The notes beneath the pieces were generated by a model. It ran no database searches. It was not told the origin of the DNA and was given only the letters and a program-made list of their open reading frames with translations. From Nocardia transvalensis (GTDB lineage Bacteria > Actinomycetota > Actinomycetes > Mycobacteriales > Mycobacteriaceae): a stretch of DNA of 64,000 bases. Shown piece after piece: positions 54,042 to 63,212 of this stretch. Numbering within the stretch: the first letter of the stretch is position 1; every line of letters starts with the position of its first letter. The DNA is taken from NCBI RefSeq assembly GCF_015477765.1, contig NZ_JADLQQ010000004.1, forward strand, positions 496,001 to 560,000, written 5' to 3'. The position numbers and the translations under genes are program-made.

Positions 54042-55010
54042 TCAGCTGGCGTAGGCACGCAGGCGGTCTGCCCGCTCGCCCTTGCGCAGCTTGGCCATGA
54101 CCTCACGCTCTATCTGCCGCACCCGCTCGCGGGACAGGCCGAAGAGCTTGCCGATCTGATCCAGCGTGCGCGGCTGACCGTCGTCCAGGCCGAACCGCAG
54201 CCTGATGACCTGCTGTTCGCGCTCGTCGAGGGTGGCCAGCACGCTGCGGACGTCGCGGTGCATGAGGCCCGCGATGACCGCGCTCTCGGCGGAGGTGGCC
54301 TCGGAGTCCTCGATGAAGTCCCCGAGCGGGGCCTCCTCGTCGTTGCCGACGGGCATGTCCAGGCTCACCGGGTCACGGCTGTGGTCGAGCAGATCGGCGA
54401 TCTTGTCGACCGGGATGCCGGACTCGTTGGCCAGTTCCTCGTCGGTGGCCTCGCGCCCGAGTTGCTGATGCAGTTCACGCTTGATGCGGGCCAGCTTGTT
54501 GACCTGTTCGACCAGGTGGACGGGCAGCCGGATGGTGCGGCTCTGATCGGCCATACCGCGGGTGATGGCCTGCCGGATCCACCAGGTGGCGTAGGTGGAG
54601 AACTTGAAGCCCTTGGTGTAGTCGAACTTCTCCATCGCTCGGATCAGACCCAGGTTGCCCTCCTGGATGAGATCGAGCAGCGGCATGCCGCGGCCGGTGT
54701 AGCGCTTGGCCAGCGACACCACGAGCCGCAGGTTGGCCTCGAGCAGATGCTGCCGCGCGGCCTGGCCGTCGCGAACGATGATCGCCAGGTCCCGTTTCCG
54801 GCTGGCCGACAGGCGCTTACTGGTCTCCAACAGGTATTGGGCATAGAGGCCCGCCTCGATGCGCTTGGCCAACTCGACCTCGTCGGCCGCCGTGAGCAGC
54901 GCCGTCTTACCGATCCCATTCAGGTACACGCGTACCAGGTCGGCGGCGGGGCTCTGAGCGTCGAGGTCCGAATCGCTGGCGCGCACTCCAGTGGTGGCGG
55001 GGCTTGTCAT
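54042..55010 (-). CDS. sigB: SigB group 2 RNA polymerase sigma factor
   Basis: A 322-aa principal-like (group 2) sigma factor: region 1.2 ([31 protein letters not shown]), region 2 ([54 protein letters not shown]), region 3, and region 4 ([18 protein letters not shown] ... [22 protein letters not shown]). It serves stress and stationary-phase genes in mycobacteria. The start at 55010 is the only one giving the family N-terminus. An ECF-type promoter is upstream. Confidence 0.96.
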   Translation of the reverse strand: MTSPATTGVRASDSDLDAQSPAADLVRVYLNGIGKTALLTAADEVELAKRIEAGLYAQYLLETSKRLSASRKRDLAIIVRDGQAARQHLLEANLRLVVSLAKRYTGRGMPLLDLIQEGNLGLIRAMEKFDYTKGFKFSTYATWWIRQAITRGMADQSRTIRLPVHLVEQVNKLARIKRELHQQLGREATDEELANESGIPVDKIADLLDHSRDPVSLDMPVGNDEEAPLGDFIEDSEATSAESAVIAGLMHRDVRSVLATLDEREQQVIRLRFGLDDGQPRTLDQIGKLFGLSRERVRQIEREVMAKLRKGERADRLRAYAS

Positions 55011-55042
55011 GACTTGCCTCCTGTCGGTGGTGTCTCACTCCG

Positions 55043-55073
55043 AACAACGGACCCGACATTGGGAAAGTTCCCC
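55043..55073 (-). promoter_or_regulatory. ECF-type promoter of sigB
   Basis: On the minus strand GGGGAAC (55067-55073) is followed after 18 bases by GTTGTT (from 55048), matching the GGAAC-N17/18-GTT consensus of SigE/SigH-type sigma factors, which transcribe sigB in mycobacteria. It leaves about 30 bases of leader before the start codon. Confidence 0.65.
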
Positions 55074-55278
55074 GGGGCGGTCTCGATAAACCGCTCTGAA
55101 CTGCGGTTTTCGTCACTCCCATCTGAGAAGTTCCTAAGAAGGGAACCCTCTGGGGAACGTGTGCACCCGGCGTTGCCCGGTGGCGATCCGGCAGGTATCA
55201 ACCCGTGACAGTGCGCCCTGGTCCGTTGCTCCCGTCGGGCCTACCCGGCGGAGCGATCGGTAAGCACCCGGAATCGGA

Positions 55279-56811
55279 TCACACCGACGTGGCGTCGATC
55301 GGATGGATCAGCCCGTGCCGAACCAGTCCGGTGACGATGCCCAGCGCCGCCGCCCGCAAGTCCGGCGAGGCCGCCGTGCCGGTGTGGCCGATAGCCAGGA
55401 GCTCGACCAACTCTTCCAACGGCAATCCCTCGGGCCGCATTCCCGCGAGCAGGGCGGCGGCGGTGTCGTCCACCTCGTGCTGCCACCGCGGCCCGTCGCC
55501 GCGGTGCAGACGGGCGACCCGCTGCTCCCAGCCGTCGGCTCCCGGCAGGTAGACCCGCTCCAGTGCGGTGGCCGGATCGACCTCGAAGCGCGCGCCCCAG
55601 GCGATGTCGTTGTCGGCGGCGACCGCGCGCAGCCAGGCCGAGCGCTCGAAATATTTCGCCGCCTCGTCGCCGAGCGGGTCGTCGAAGCCGTGGGTGAGGT
55701 CCTCGGCGAGCAGTTCGGTCGAGCCGTCGACGGCACGCAGATAGACGAAGCCGAATCCGATGCCCTCGACATCGGCGGCGGCGAAGGCGTCCAGCCACCG
55801 TTCGGCGCGCTCCTGGGCGTCGCTGTCGCGCGGATCGAGCCCGGCGTCGCGCAGCCAGGTCCCGACGTACAGGGCCGGATCGGCGACATCGCGCTGCACG
55901 ATCCAGGCATCCACCCCGTGCTCGGGCAGCCACGACGACACCCGGGCCCGCCAGTCTTCGCCCGCCACATGGACCCAGGAGGCGAGCAGGGCCGCGGTAC
56001 CTCCCGGATTCAGCATCTGCGGCACCCGGGAGACGACCAGTTCGCTCGCGCCGTCGAGGGCCAGGCCCGAGTCGCGGTAGGTGTGCTCGACCCGGGCCGG
56101 GCCGACCACGAACGGTGGATTGGCGACCACCTGATCGAAGCGGCGGCCGGCGACCGGGTCGAACCAGGCACCTTCGCGCAGTTCGATGTCGAGCCCGTTG
56201 AGCGCGGCGGTCGTCGCGGCCAGCCACAGCGCCCGCCGACTGATGTCGGTGCCGGTCACCGTGCGGGCGTAGGAGGCGGCGTGCACGGCCTGCACACCGC
56301 AGCCGGTGCCCATGTCCAGGACCGAGCCGACCGGTCGAGTCGGGGTCGCGCGCAACAGCGACAACGACGCCTGCCCGACCCCGAGCACGTGATCGGCGCT
56401 CAGCGAGCGGCGCCGCATCGAATCGTCCAGATCCGACAGGACCCATCGGTTGCCGTCGCCCAGATCCAGCGGTCGCAGATCGAGCGCGGCCCGTACTCGC
56501 TCGCCGTCGCGCTCGAGCAGCCCGGCCGCGACAGCGCGGTCGATGTCCACCGGCGCCAGTGCCGCGGCCACCTCGTGTTCGGGCATCGGATCGCCGAGCA
56601 GCAGCAGCCGCACGAGGGTGCCCAACTCCGCGGCGTCGCGTACCGCGCGCCGCACCGGAACCGGCTCCGAGCGGCCCAGCGCGGCATGCACGTCGTCGCC
56701 CAGGAGCTCGAGGAGGGTGTCGGCGTCGTATCGCACGCGGGTCAGCGCGGTACGCAGATCCGCGGCGAGCGCGGCGAGGCCGGACGCGGCGGTCGTCGAA
56801 TTCGTCGGCAT
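55279..56811 (-). CDS. class I SAM-dependent methyltransferase
   Basis: A 510-aa protein. The N-terminal about 150 residues are a helical/winged domain (RTALTRVRYDADTLLELLGDD). A Rossmann methyltransferase follows with motif I VLDMGTGCGVQAVHAA, acidic loop TGTDIS and catalytic-type NPPF (QVVANPPFVVG), typical of N6-adenine or N5-glutamine modification. The C-terminal 150 residues are a separate domain. The target (RNA, DNA or release factor) is unknown. The ATG at 56811 is preferred; a GTG at 56832 is possible. Confidence 0.88.
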   Translation of the reverse strand: MPTNSTTAASGLAALAADLRTALTRVRYDADTLLELLGDDVHAALGRSEPVPVRRAVRDAAELGTLVRLLLLGDPMPEHEVAAALAPVDIDRAVAAGLLERDGERVRAALDLRPLDLGDGNRWVLSDLDDSMRRRSLSADHVLGVGQASLSLLRATPTRPVGSVLDMGTGCGVQAVHAASYARTVTGTDISRRALWLAATTAALNGLDIELREGAWFDPVAGRRFDQVVANPPFVVGPARVEHTYRDSGLALDGASELVVSRVPQMLNPGGTAALLASWVHVAGEDWRARVSSWLPEHGVDAWIVQRDVADPALYVGTWLRDAGLDPRDSDAQERAERWLDAFAAADVEGIGFGFVYLRAVDGSTELLAEDLTHGFDDPLGDEAAKYFERSAWLRAVAADNDIAWGARFEVDPATALERVYLPGADGWEQRVARLHRGDGPRWQHEVDDTAAALLAGMRPEGLPLEELVELLAIGHTGTAASPDLRAAALGIVTGLVRHGLIHPIDATSV

Positions 56812-56946
56812 AGCTGGGAACTCTGCCACCGCAACCTTCGAGCATCCGGGAGCGGGGTGGAATTCGGGGGCCGGACAACCCCTTTCGGGGGGAGTTGAAA
56901 TGTCCGGGTTCCTGATATTGTGACCTGGCTCACGAGGAGGTTGCAA

Positions 56947-57282
56947 GTGACAACAGAACAGGCCGGGGCGCCCGCCGAGGATTGGGCGCGCACCTACGAC
57001 AGCCCCGAATTCCAAGGGTTACGTCGCAGATTCCGGCGCTTCGTGTTCCCGATGACCGCGCTGTTCCTCGCCTGGTATGCGCTGTACGTGCTGCTGGCCG
57101 ACTACGCGCACGGATTCATGTCGCAGAAGGTGATGGGCAACATCACCGTCGGGCTGATATTCGGTCTGCTGCAATTCGTTTCGACCTTCGTTATCACCGC
57201 GCTGTATGTCCGCTTCGCCGACCGCGAGCTGGACCCCGTCGCCGACGAACTGCGCACCGAGCTGGAGGGGCCGGTCCGATGA
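56947..57282 (+). CDS. DUF485 membrane protein
   Basis: A 111-aa protein with two membrane helices (FPMTALFLAWYALYVLLADYA; ITVGLIFGLLQFVSTFVITALYVRFA) of the DUF485 family, nearly always found before acetate symporter genes (YjcH with ActP). The GTG at 56947 follows GAGGAGG. Its end overlaps actP in ATGA, so a two-gene operon. Confidence 0.93.
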   Translation: MTTEQAGAPAEDWARTYDSPEFQGLRRRFRRFVFPMTALFLAWYALYVLLADYAHGFMSQKVMGNITVGLIFGLLQFVSTFVITALYVRFADRELDPVADELRTELEGPVR

Positions 57283-58892
57283 ACAGCATTCTCGCCGCCG
57301 CGGTCGAGGGCAGCCGGCCGGGGCTCAACATCACCATCTTCGCGATATTCGTGGCGATCACGCTGGTGATCGTGTTCCGCGCGAGCCGCGACACCCGAAC
57401 CGCCGCAGACTATTACGCCGCGGGGCGTGCCTTCTCCGGCCCGCAGAACGGGATCGCCATCGCCGGTGATTACCTGTCGGCCGCGAGTTTCCTCGGCATC
57501 GCCGGTGCCATTGCCCTGTACGGATACGACGGTTTCCTGTACTCGATCGGATTCCTGGTGGCCTGGCTGGTGGCCTTGCTGCTGGTCGCTGAATTACTCC
57601 GGAACACAGGCAAATTCACCCTCGGCGACGTGCTGGCTTTCCGCATGCGCCAGCGTCCCGTGCGTGCCGCGGCGGCCACCTCGACGCTGGCGGTGAGCCT
57701 GTTCTATCTGCTGGCCCAGATGGCCGGTGCCGGTGTGCTGGTCTCGCTGCTGCTGGGCGTGTCCGGGGATCTGGGTCAGAATCTGGTGATCGCGGTCGTC
57801 GGCGCGCTGATGATCGTCTACGTGCTCGTCGGCGGCATGAAGGGCACCACGTGGGTGCAGATCGTGAAGGCGGTCCTGCTGATCGCCGCGGCCGCGGCGA
57901 TGTCGGTGTGGGTGCTGGGCAAATACGGGCTGAACCTGTCGTCGCTGCTGCAGGATGCGGTGAACCGGGGCGGCCAGAACGGCGCGAAACTGCTCGAACC
58001 GGGATTCCGCTACGGCAAGTCCGAGACCTCCAAACTCGACTTCCTTTCCCTCGCCCTGGCTCTGGTGCTGGGTACGGCGGGTCTGCCCCATGTGCTCATG
58101 CGCTTCTACACCGTGCCGACCGCGAAGGACGCCCGCCGCTCGGTGGTGTGGGCGATCGGATTGATCGGGCTGTTCTACCTGTTCACCCTCGTGCTGGGCT
58201 ACGGCGCCGCGGCGCTGGTCGGGCCGGAGAAGATCGCCGCGGCGCCGGGCCGGGACAATGCGGCCGCACCGCTGCTGGCCCTGGAGCTGGGCGGTCCGAT
58301 CCTGCTGGGATTCGTTGCGGCCGTGGCCTTCGCGACGATTCTGGCCGTGGTGGCCGGGTTGACCATCACCGCCTCGGCCTCGTTCGCCCACGACGTGTAC
58401 GCCAACGTGATCAAGCGGGGCAATGCCGACAGTAAGACCGGCGAGGTGCGGGTGGCTCGCATCACGGCCGTGGTGATCGGGGCGGTTGCCATCATCGGTG
58501 GCATCCTCGCCAAGAACCAGAACGTGGCCTTCCTGGTGGCGCTGGCGTTCGCGGTGGCGGCCTCGGCGAATCTGCCGACGATCCTGTACTCGCTGTTCTG
58601 GAAGCGGTTCAACACCAGCGGTGCGCTGTGGAGTATCTACGGCGGTCTGGCGGTGACGGTCGTGCTGATCGTGTTCTCCCCGGCGGTGTCCGGCGCCCCG
58701 ACGGCCATGATCAAGTCCGTCGACTTCCACTGGTTCCCGCTGGCCAATCCGGGCTTGGTCTCGATCCCGGCATCGTTCCTGCTCGGCTGGCTCGGCACCG
58801 TGCTGTCCAAGGAACACGACGAGGAGAAATACGTCGAGATGCAGGTTCGTTCGCTGACCGGCGCGGGCGCGGAAAAGGCCGTCCACCACTGA
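57279..58892 (+). CDS. actP: cation/acetate symporter ActP
   Basis: A 537-aa sodium/solute symporter (SSF) with about 13 helices: DYYAAGRAFSGPQNGIAIAGDYLSAASFLGIAGAIAL is the ligand/ion-site segment, and GTAGLPHVLMRFYTVPTAKDARRS the conserved loop. Takes up acetate and small monocarboxylates with a cation. Partner of the DUF485 protein. Confidence 0.94.
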   Translation: MNSILAAAVEGSRPGLNITIFAIFVAITLVIVFRASRDTRTAADYYAAGRAFSGPQNGIAIAGDYLSAASFLGIAGAIALYGYDGFLYSIGFLVAWLVALLLVAELLRNTGKFTLGDVLAFRMRQRPVRAAAATSTLAVSLFYLLAQMAGAGVLVSLLLGVSGDLGQNLVIAVVGALMIVYVLVGGMKGTTWVQIVKAVLLIAAAAAMSVWVLGKYGLNLSSLLQDAVNRGGQNGAKLLEPGFRYGKSETSKLDFLSLALALVLGTAGLPHVLMRFYTVPTAKDARRSVVWAIGLIGLFYLFTLVLGYGAAALVGPEKIAAAPGRDNAAAPLLALELGGPILLGFVAAVAFATILAVVAGLTITASASFAHDVYANVIKRGNADSKTGEVRVARITAVVIGAVAIIGGILAKNQNVAFLVALAFAVAASANLPTILYSLFWKRFNTSGALWSIYGGLAVTVVLIVFSPAVSGAPTAMIKSVDFHWFPLANPGLVSIPASFLLGWLGTVLSKEHDEEKYVEMQVRSLTGAGAEKAVHH

Positions 58893-58910
58893 GTCCTCGG
58901 AGCGGACCGC

Positions 58911-59945
58911 TCAGCGGCTCAGCGCTTTCGGCGCCGCACGGAACGTTTTACGGTACGCCAGCGGCGACACTCCCAGTTCGGCGCGCATGTGATGGCGTAG
59001 GCAGGCGGCGGTGCCCAGCCCGGCGGCGCGGGCCACCTCGTCGATCGGCATATCCGTCGCCTCGAGGAGGTGGCGGGCGTGGCGCAGCCGCTGCTGCAGT
59101 AGCCATGCACCGGGGGCCAGGCCGGTTTCGGCCTTGAAGCGGCGGGTGAAGGTGCGCACGCTCATCCGGGCGTGCGCCGACAGGGTGGCCAGGTCCAGGT
59201 CGCGGTCGAGGTGCTGCAGCGCCCAGGCGCGGGTGGGTGCGGTGCCGTCGGAACCGTCCACGGGGACATTGCGGTCGATGAACTGGGATTGGCCGCCCTC
59301 CCGCCACGGCGGCACCACACAGTAGCGGGCCACCCGGTTGGCGACCTCGCTGCCGTGATCGGTGCGCAGCAGATGCAGGCACAGGTCGATACCCGCGGCC
59401 AGACCGGCCGCGGTGCAGAAGTTTCCGTCCTCGACGAACAGCAGGTTCTCGTCCAATCGCACCCGCGGGAACAGGCGGCGGAAGTCGTCGGCGAAAGCCC
59501 AGTGCGTGGTGGCGCGGCGGCCGTCGAGCAGGCCCGCGGCCGCTAGGACGAAGGCACCCGTGCAGATCGACACGATGCGCGTGCCGGGCCGGATACGCGC
59601 CAACACCTCGGCCAAATCCGGTGGCAGCGTGCCGAATCGGCGTGGCTCAGGCATTTGAGTGCCCGGCACGATGACCGTGTCCGCACTCGCCAGCAGTTCC
59701 GGCCCGCCCTGCGGCACGATGGCGTACCCCATGTTCGACAGCACCGGCGCGGTGCTCGGACCGCACACCTGCACGTCGTAGAGCGGGGTGCCGTCGGAGG
59801 TCGCCGCGTTGCCGAGCACGGTCGGGGGAATGGTCGTGTCGAACCCGATGACGGGTGCGAGGGCGAGCACGGCCACCCGATGTGGAACCCCCGAGGAATC
59901 CACGCGAGGGGAGTGCGCCACCCGGGAGAGGGTCGGCGTGCTCAC
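58911..59945 (-). CDS. GlxA-type AraC-family regulator
   Basis: A 344-aa regulator with a DJ-1/PfpI domain (elbow Cys in IVSICTGAFVLAAAG) and C-terminal AraC HTH (LATLSAHARMSVRTFTRRFKAETG ... AAGLGTAACLRHHMRAELG). A second member of the family in this window, not closely linked to the first. It overlaps the upstream VOC gene by 4 bases, so that gene is its operon partner and likely its target or a product of the same control. Confidence 0.92.
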   Translation of the reverse strand: MSTPTLSRVAHSPRVDSSGVPHRVAVLALAPVIGFDTTIPPTVLGNAATSDGTPLYDVQVCGPSTAPVLSNMGYAIVPQGGPELLASADTVIVPGTQMPEPRRFGTLPPDLAEVLARIRPGTRIVSICTGAFVLAAAGLLDGRRATTHWAFADDFRRLFPRVRLDENLLFVEDGNFCTAAGLAAGIDLCLHLLRTDHGSEVANRVARYCVVPPWREGGQSQFIDRNVPVDGSDGTAPTRAWALQHLDRDLDLATLSAHARMSVRTFTRRFKAETGLAPGAWLLQQRLRHARHLLEATDMPIDEVARAAGLGTAACLRHHMRAELGVSPLAYRKTFRAAPKALSR

Positions 59946-60679
59946 TGTTTCACCGTGCCGGTCAGCGGATTACGGGAGGTCAGGCAGTACACGCCGCCGG
60001 TCGGATCGTTCATCACCATCCAGTGCGCTCCGCTCTCGATGCGGCGGGCGCCCAGCGATTCGTGCCAGGCGGCGATCGCGTGGATATCCGAGCACGCGAC
60101 ATCGAGGTGCGCCGAGGCGGGCCGGTCTTCGTTCAAGCGCTGCAACAGGATTCGGATCGGCAGTGTGTCCGGCTGGGCGAGCCGCAGGAATTCGGGCTGG
60201 GTGGTCTCGCGCAGTTCCCAGCCGGTGAGATCGGCCCAGAACCGGACCTCGCTGTCGTATTCACTCGCGCCGATATCGAGGCAGACCTGGTCGAGTCGGC
60301 TGATGGTGCCGTCGGGGCCGGTCACCGGTGGTGGGATCTGCCTGCCGTCATCGGTTGTCAGGCAAAACAGGTGTCCGTGGGGCGATTGCACCAGCGACCA
60401 CCCGTCGTGGTCGGCGAGAATGGTGGCGCCCAGTTCGCGGGCGGTCCGTCGGGCGGCGTCCAGATCGTCGACGTCCAGGTCCACATGCGCACCGCCGGGG
60501 CCGCCGACGGCCTGTGCTCGCAGACACGGATCGCCCTCGGGCGGTTCCAGCGTGGCGAATTCGCCGTTCTCGCCGCCGCGTTCGGACAGCGTCGTCCCGG
60601 TCACGGCGGTCCAGAAGGCGAAGGCCTCGTCGAAACGATCGGCGGGGCGGTCGATGAAAGCCCAGTTCCAGCGGATCAT
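59942..60679 (-). CDS. two-domain VOC family protein
   Basis: A 245-aa tandem VOC protein, two units: WNWAFIDRPADRFDEAFAFWTAVTG and DQVCLDIGASEYDSEVRFWADLTGWEL, ending in HWMVMNDPTGGVYCLTSRNP. Function unknown; such tandem VOCs include glyoxalases and antibiotic-binding proteins. The ATG at 60679 begins MIRWNWAFIDR. It overlaps the AraC gene by 4 bases and diverges from the MFS gene 87 bases away, giving a possible regulator/target trio. Confidence 0.88.
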   Translation of the reverse strand: MIRWNWAFIDRPADRFDEAFAFWTAVTGTTLSERGGENGEFATLEPPEGDPCLRAQAVGGPGGAHVDLDVDDLDAARRTARELGATILADHDGWSLVQSPHGHLFCLTTDDGRQIPPPVTGPDGTISRLDQVCLDIGASEYDSEVRFWADLTGWELRETTQPEFLRLAQPDTLPIRILLQRLNEDRPASAHLDVACSDIHAIAAWHESLGARRIESGAHWMVMNDPTGGVYCLTSRNPLTGTVKQ

Positions 60680-60766
60680 GCTGTCTCCCAACGTTGGCCA
60701 GATATTGACGGATTGTGGCATTCAGGCCACTCGTTCGACAACCGGTTTCGCGAGACGATCTCCGGC

Positions 60767-62110
60767 GTGACCGAACTGCGAGAACCTTCCGCGACAACGG
60801 AATCGAGCGGCCCGGCAGGATCGGTCCGCGCGACGTTATCGAGCCGCATGGGAGTGCATCCCGCCTGGTTCGTCGCCATCATCGGCTTCTTCGCGCTGAT
60901 CGGCGCGGCCGGATTCCGATCGGTGCCCAGCGTGCTGATGGATCCGCTGCACGACGAATTCGGCTGGTCGCACGGCACGATCGGCGCGGCGGTGTCGGTG
61001 AATGTTGTGCTCTACGGCCTGATTTCGCCGTTCGCGGCGGCGCTGATGGACCGGCTGGGGATGCGGCTGGTGGTGGCGGGTGCGCTGGTGCTGGTGGCCC
61101 TGGGTGCCGGCCTGACCGTCTTCATGACCCAGACGTGGCAGCTGTGGATGACCTGGGGCGTGCTGGTCGGGGTCGGCGTCGGATCCATGTCGATGCCGTT
61201 CGTGGCCACGGTCACCGGGCGCTGGTTCGTCCGGCATCGCGGGCTGGTGACCGGCGTGCTCACCGCCGCGGGGGCAACTGGCCAGCTGGTCTTTCTGCCG
61301 CTGGTGTCGATGCTGGCGCAGTCGTACGGCTGGCGGACGCCCTCGCTCGTGGTCGCGGGCATCGCGCTCGCGGCGGTGCCGCTGGTGTGGTTGTTCCTGC
61401 GCGACTACCCCAGCGATGTCGGCGTGCTGGCCTATGGTGCCGAACCGGGCAGCACGGCCGGTGTGCGCACCGAGGTGCGGGGCGGGGCCGCGCGGGCGGT
61501 GACGGTCTTGGTGAATTGCTCTCGCAAGCCGGTGTTCTGGCTGCTGGTCGGTGGCTTCATGATCTGCGGCGCCTCCACCAACGGCCTGATCCAGACGCAT
61601 TTCGTCACGGCCGCCCACGATCACGGCATGCCTCTCACCATGGCGGCGAGTCTGCTGGCCGTGATCGGCATCTTCGATGTGGTGGGCACGGTGCTGTCGG
61701 GCTGGCTGACCGACCGCATGGACTCCCGCTGGCTGCTCGGCGCGTACTACACGCTGCGCGGGCTATCGCTGCTGATCCTGCCGTCGCTGCTGGGCCCGCA
61801 CGCCCAGCCCAGCATGTGGGTGTTCATCATCTTCTACGGCCTGGACTGGATCGCCACCGTGCCGCCGACGGTCGCGCTGTGCCGCGAGCACTTCGGCGAC
61901 GACGGGCCTGTCGCCTTCGGCTGGGTGTTCGCCTCGCATCAGGTCGGCGCGGCCATCGCGGCCACGGGCGCGGGCGTGATCCGCGACATGCAGGGCACCT
62001 ATGACCTGGCGTGGTACATCGCGGGCGGGTTGTGCGGGATCGCCGCACTGATGTCGTTGGCCATCCGGCGCAAAGTCACGTCGACGCAGCCGCAACTCGC
62101 CTCGGCCTGA
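60767..62110 (+). CDS. major facilitator superfamily transporter
   Basis: A 447-aa MFS protein with 12 helices after a hydrophilic N-terminus of about 30 residues. DRLGMRLVVAG is the loop 2-3 motif, and GVGVGSMSMPFVATVTGRWFVRHRG and GWRTPSLVVAGIALAAVPLVWLFLRDYP place it in the monocarboxylate/oxalate-formate group. The substrate is unknown; the divergent VOC and AraC genes suggest shared control. The GTG at 60767 starts VTELREPSAT. Confidence 0.9.
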   Translation: MTELREPSATTESSGPAGSVRATLSSRMGVHPAWFVAIIGFFALIGAAGFRSVPSVLMDPLHDEFGWSHGTIGAAVSVNVVLYGLISPFAAALMDRLGMRLVVAGALVLVALGAGLTVFMTQTWQLWMTWGVLVGVGVGSMSMPFVATVTGRWFVRHRGLVTGVLTAAGATGQLVFLPLVSMLAQSYGWRTPSLVVAGIALAAVPLVWLFLRDYPSDVGVLAYGAEPGSTAGVRTEVRGGAARAVTVLVNCSRKPVFWLLVGGFMICGASTNGLIQTHFVTAAHDHGMPLTMAASLLAVIGIFDVVGTVLSGWLTDRMDSRWLLGAYYTLRGLSLLILPSLLGPHAQPSMWVFIIFYGLDWIATVPPTVALCREHFGDDGPVAFGWVFASHQVGAAIAATGAGVIRDMQGTYDLAWYIAGGLCGIAALMSLAIRRKVTSTQPQLASA

Positions 62111-62139
62111 CCGAATGCTCGGCGATCGGTTCGTCGTGC

Positions 62140-62170
62140 CGGTGCCGCCGTGCAGGGGGTGGCGGCACCG
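62140..62170. terminator. hairpin after the MFS gene
   Basis: A perfect 10-bp stem (CGGTGCCGCC / GGCGGCACCG, 11-base loop) 29 bases past the MFS stop and before the converging DUF3099 gene. Likely shared by both. Confidence 0.75.
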
Positions 62171-62204
62171 GCACGGCGGTACCCTTCGCGATGACTGGAG
62201 AATG

Positions 62205-62648
62205 TCAGCCGTCGATGGCGCGGTGGTGGCCGGATTCGAGGGCCTTCGCCGCGCGGCGCTCGTCCCAGCGGCTGGGTTCGTCCTTGCGGCGGGGCGGGCG
62301 GTCGTTGGCGATGAGGACCGCCATCCACGGCAGCGGGATCGACACGCCGATGATCAGCAGCGAGATCACCCAGTTGCCCCACAGGCTGTAGGCGATCGCG
62401 GCCAGGATCAGGCAGGGGATGCGAAAGCCCATGAGCAGCATGTACCGGCGTACGCGGGCGCGATGCTGCTGCTCCAGGGAGGGAGCCGCCTCGGTGATCA
62501 GGACCGGATGGTCGTCCGCACCGGGGAAATAGCCTTCCGAGCGGCGTGCCGGGCGCGGTATCGACCCCGGCGGACGGATCTCGAATTCGGGGCGAACACC
62601 GCCGTTGTCGCGGTTCTCGGCATCGGGGGAGTCGCCGTCACGCTGCAT
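62205..62648 (-). CDS. DUF3099 two-span membrane protein
   Basis: A 147-aa actinobacterial protein: an N-terminal disordered region, the conserved DDHPVLITEAAPSLEQQHRARVRRYMLLMGFRIP segment, two membrane helices (CLILAAIAYSLWG, VISLLIIGVSIPLPWMAVLIA) and a charged tail. Mycobacterial homologues (Rv2709 type) sit near sigB, as here. Function unknown. The ATG at 62648 gives MQRDGDSPDA. Divergent from the DUF3039 gene. Confidence 0.85.
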   Translation of the reverse strand: MQRDGDSPDAENRDNGGVRPEFEIRPPGSIPRPARRSEGYFPGADDHPVLITEAAPSLEQQHRARVRRYMLLMGFRIPCLILAAIAYSLWGNWVISLLIIGVSIPLPWMAVLIANDRPPRRKDEPSRWDERRAAKALESGHHRAIDG

Positions 62649-62721
62649 GCACCCGAGTCTTCCACTCCGCATGATCGAATGCACACGGGGTGCGGAGATC
62701 GGAGCGGCCCGCCCTGGCATC

Positions 62722-62964
62722 ATGGATGGGGTGAGCAGCGATACTCTGGTTCGCCCGGATACGACCACCGACGAGTCGACCGACAGCGATATCCCGAAGT
62801 ACTTCCACTATGTGAAGAAGGACAAGATCGCCGAGAGTGCCGTCATGGGCACCCACGTGGTGGCGCTGTGCGGCGAGGTATTCCCGGTCACCAGGTCGCC
62901 GAAGCCCGGCTCCCCGGTCTGCCCGGAATGCAAGCGCATCTACGAAACGATGCGCAAGGACTGA
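62722..62964 (+). CDS. DUF3039 small zinc-ribbon-like protein
   Basis: An 80-aa (or 77-aa with GTG 62731) protein with the DUF3039 signature: FHYVKKDKIAESAVMGTHVVALCGEVFPV and then CPECKRIYETM. The lone Cys plus CxxC may bind metal. It is conserved next to sigB in actinobacteria (Rv2708c type) with unknown function. Two starts are close together and neither has a clear ribosome site. Confidence 0.85.
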   Translation: MDGVSSDTLVRPDTTTDESTDSDIPKYFHYVKKDKIAESAVMGTHVVALCGEVFPVTRSPKPGSPVCPECKRIYETMRKD

Positions 62965-62980
62965 CCACATCCGCTGATCA

Positions 62981-63009
62981 GGGCCCTGTCTACTGCCGGA
63001 ACAGGGCCC
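62981..63009 (+). terminator. terminator after DUF3039 gene
   Basis: A perfect 9-bp stem (GGGCCCTGT / ACAGGGCCC, 11-base loop) 16 bases past the stop codon. Confidence 0.75.
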
Positions 63010-63067
63010 ATTCTGGCGTCGGCAAGGGCAAGGGAGCCGACCCGCTGCCCTCACATCCGATGTGCCG

Positions 63068-63178
63068 TCAGCAGTGCGAGCACGTAATCGGCATCGTGGT
63101 GCGTTGTCGGCCTGGCATGTTTGGTCGAAGTGCGAACTGCCGGCCGTCCGGGCGGTGGCAGGTTCGCGTCTTGATCAT
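63068..63178 (-). CDS. 36-aa ORF behind a strong ribosome site, downstream of P450 gene
   Basis: A frame of 36 codons starts at ATG 63178 after GGAAGGAGGTG (9-base spacing), the best ribosome site in the window. It encodes a basic peptide beginning MIKTRTCHRPDGRQ and ending PITCSHC, with three cysteines. It begins 34 bases after the P450 stop on the same strand, so both may be one operon. It could be a small cofactor protein, a peptide precursor modified by the P450, or a leader. No known precursor family is recognised. Confidence 0.5.
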   Translation of the reverse strand: MIKTRTCHRPDGRQFALRPNMPGRQRTTMPITCSHC

Positions 63179-63212
63179 GGTTTTTCACCTCCTTCCGGGT
63201 TGTGGGCTTCGG

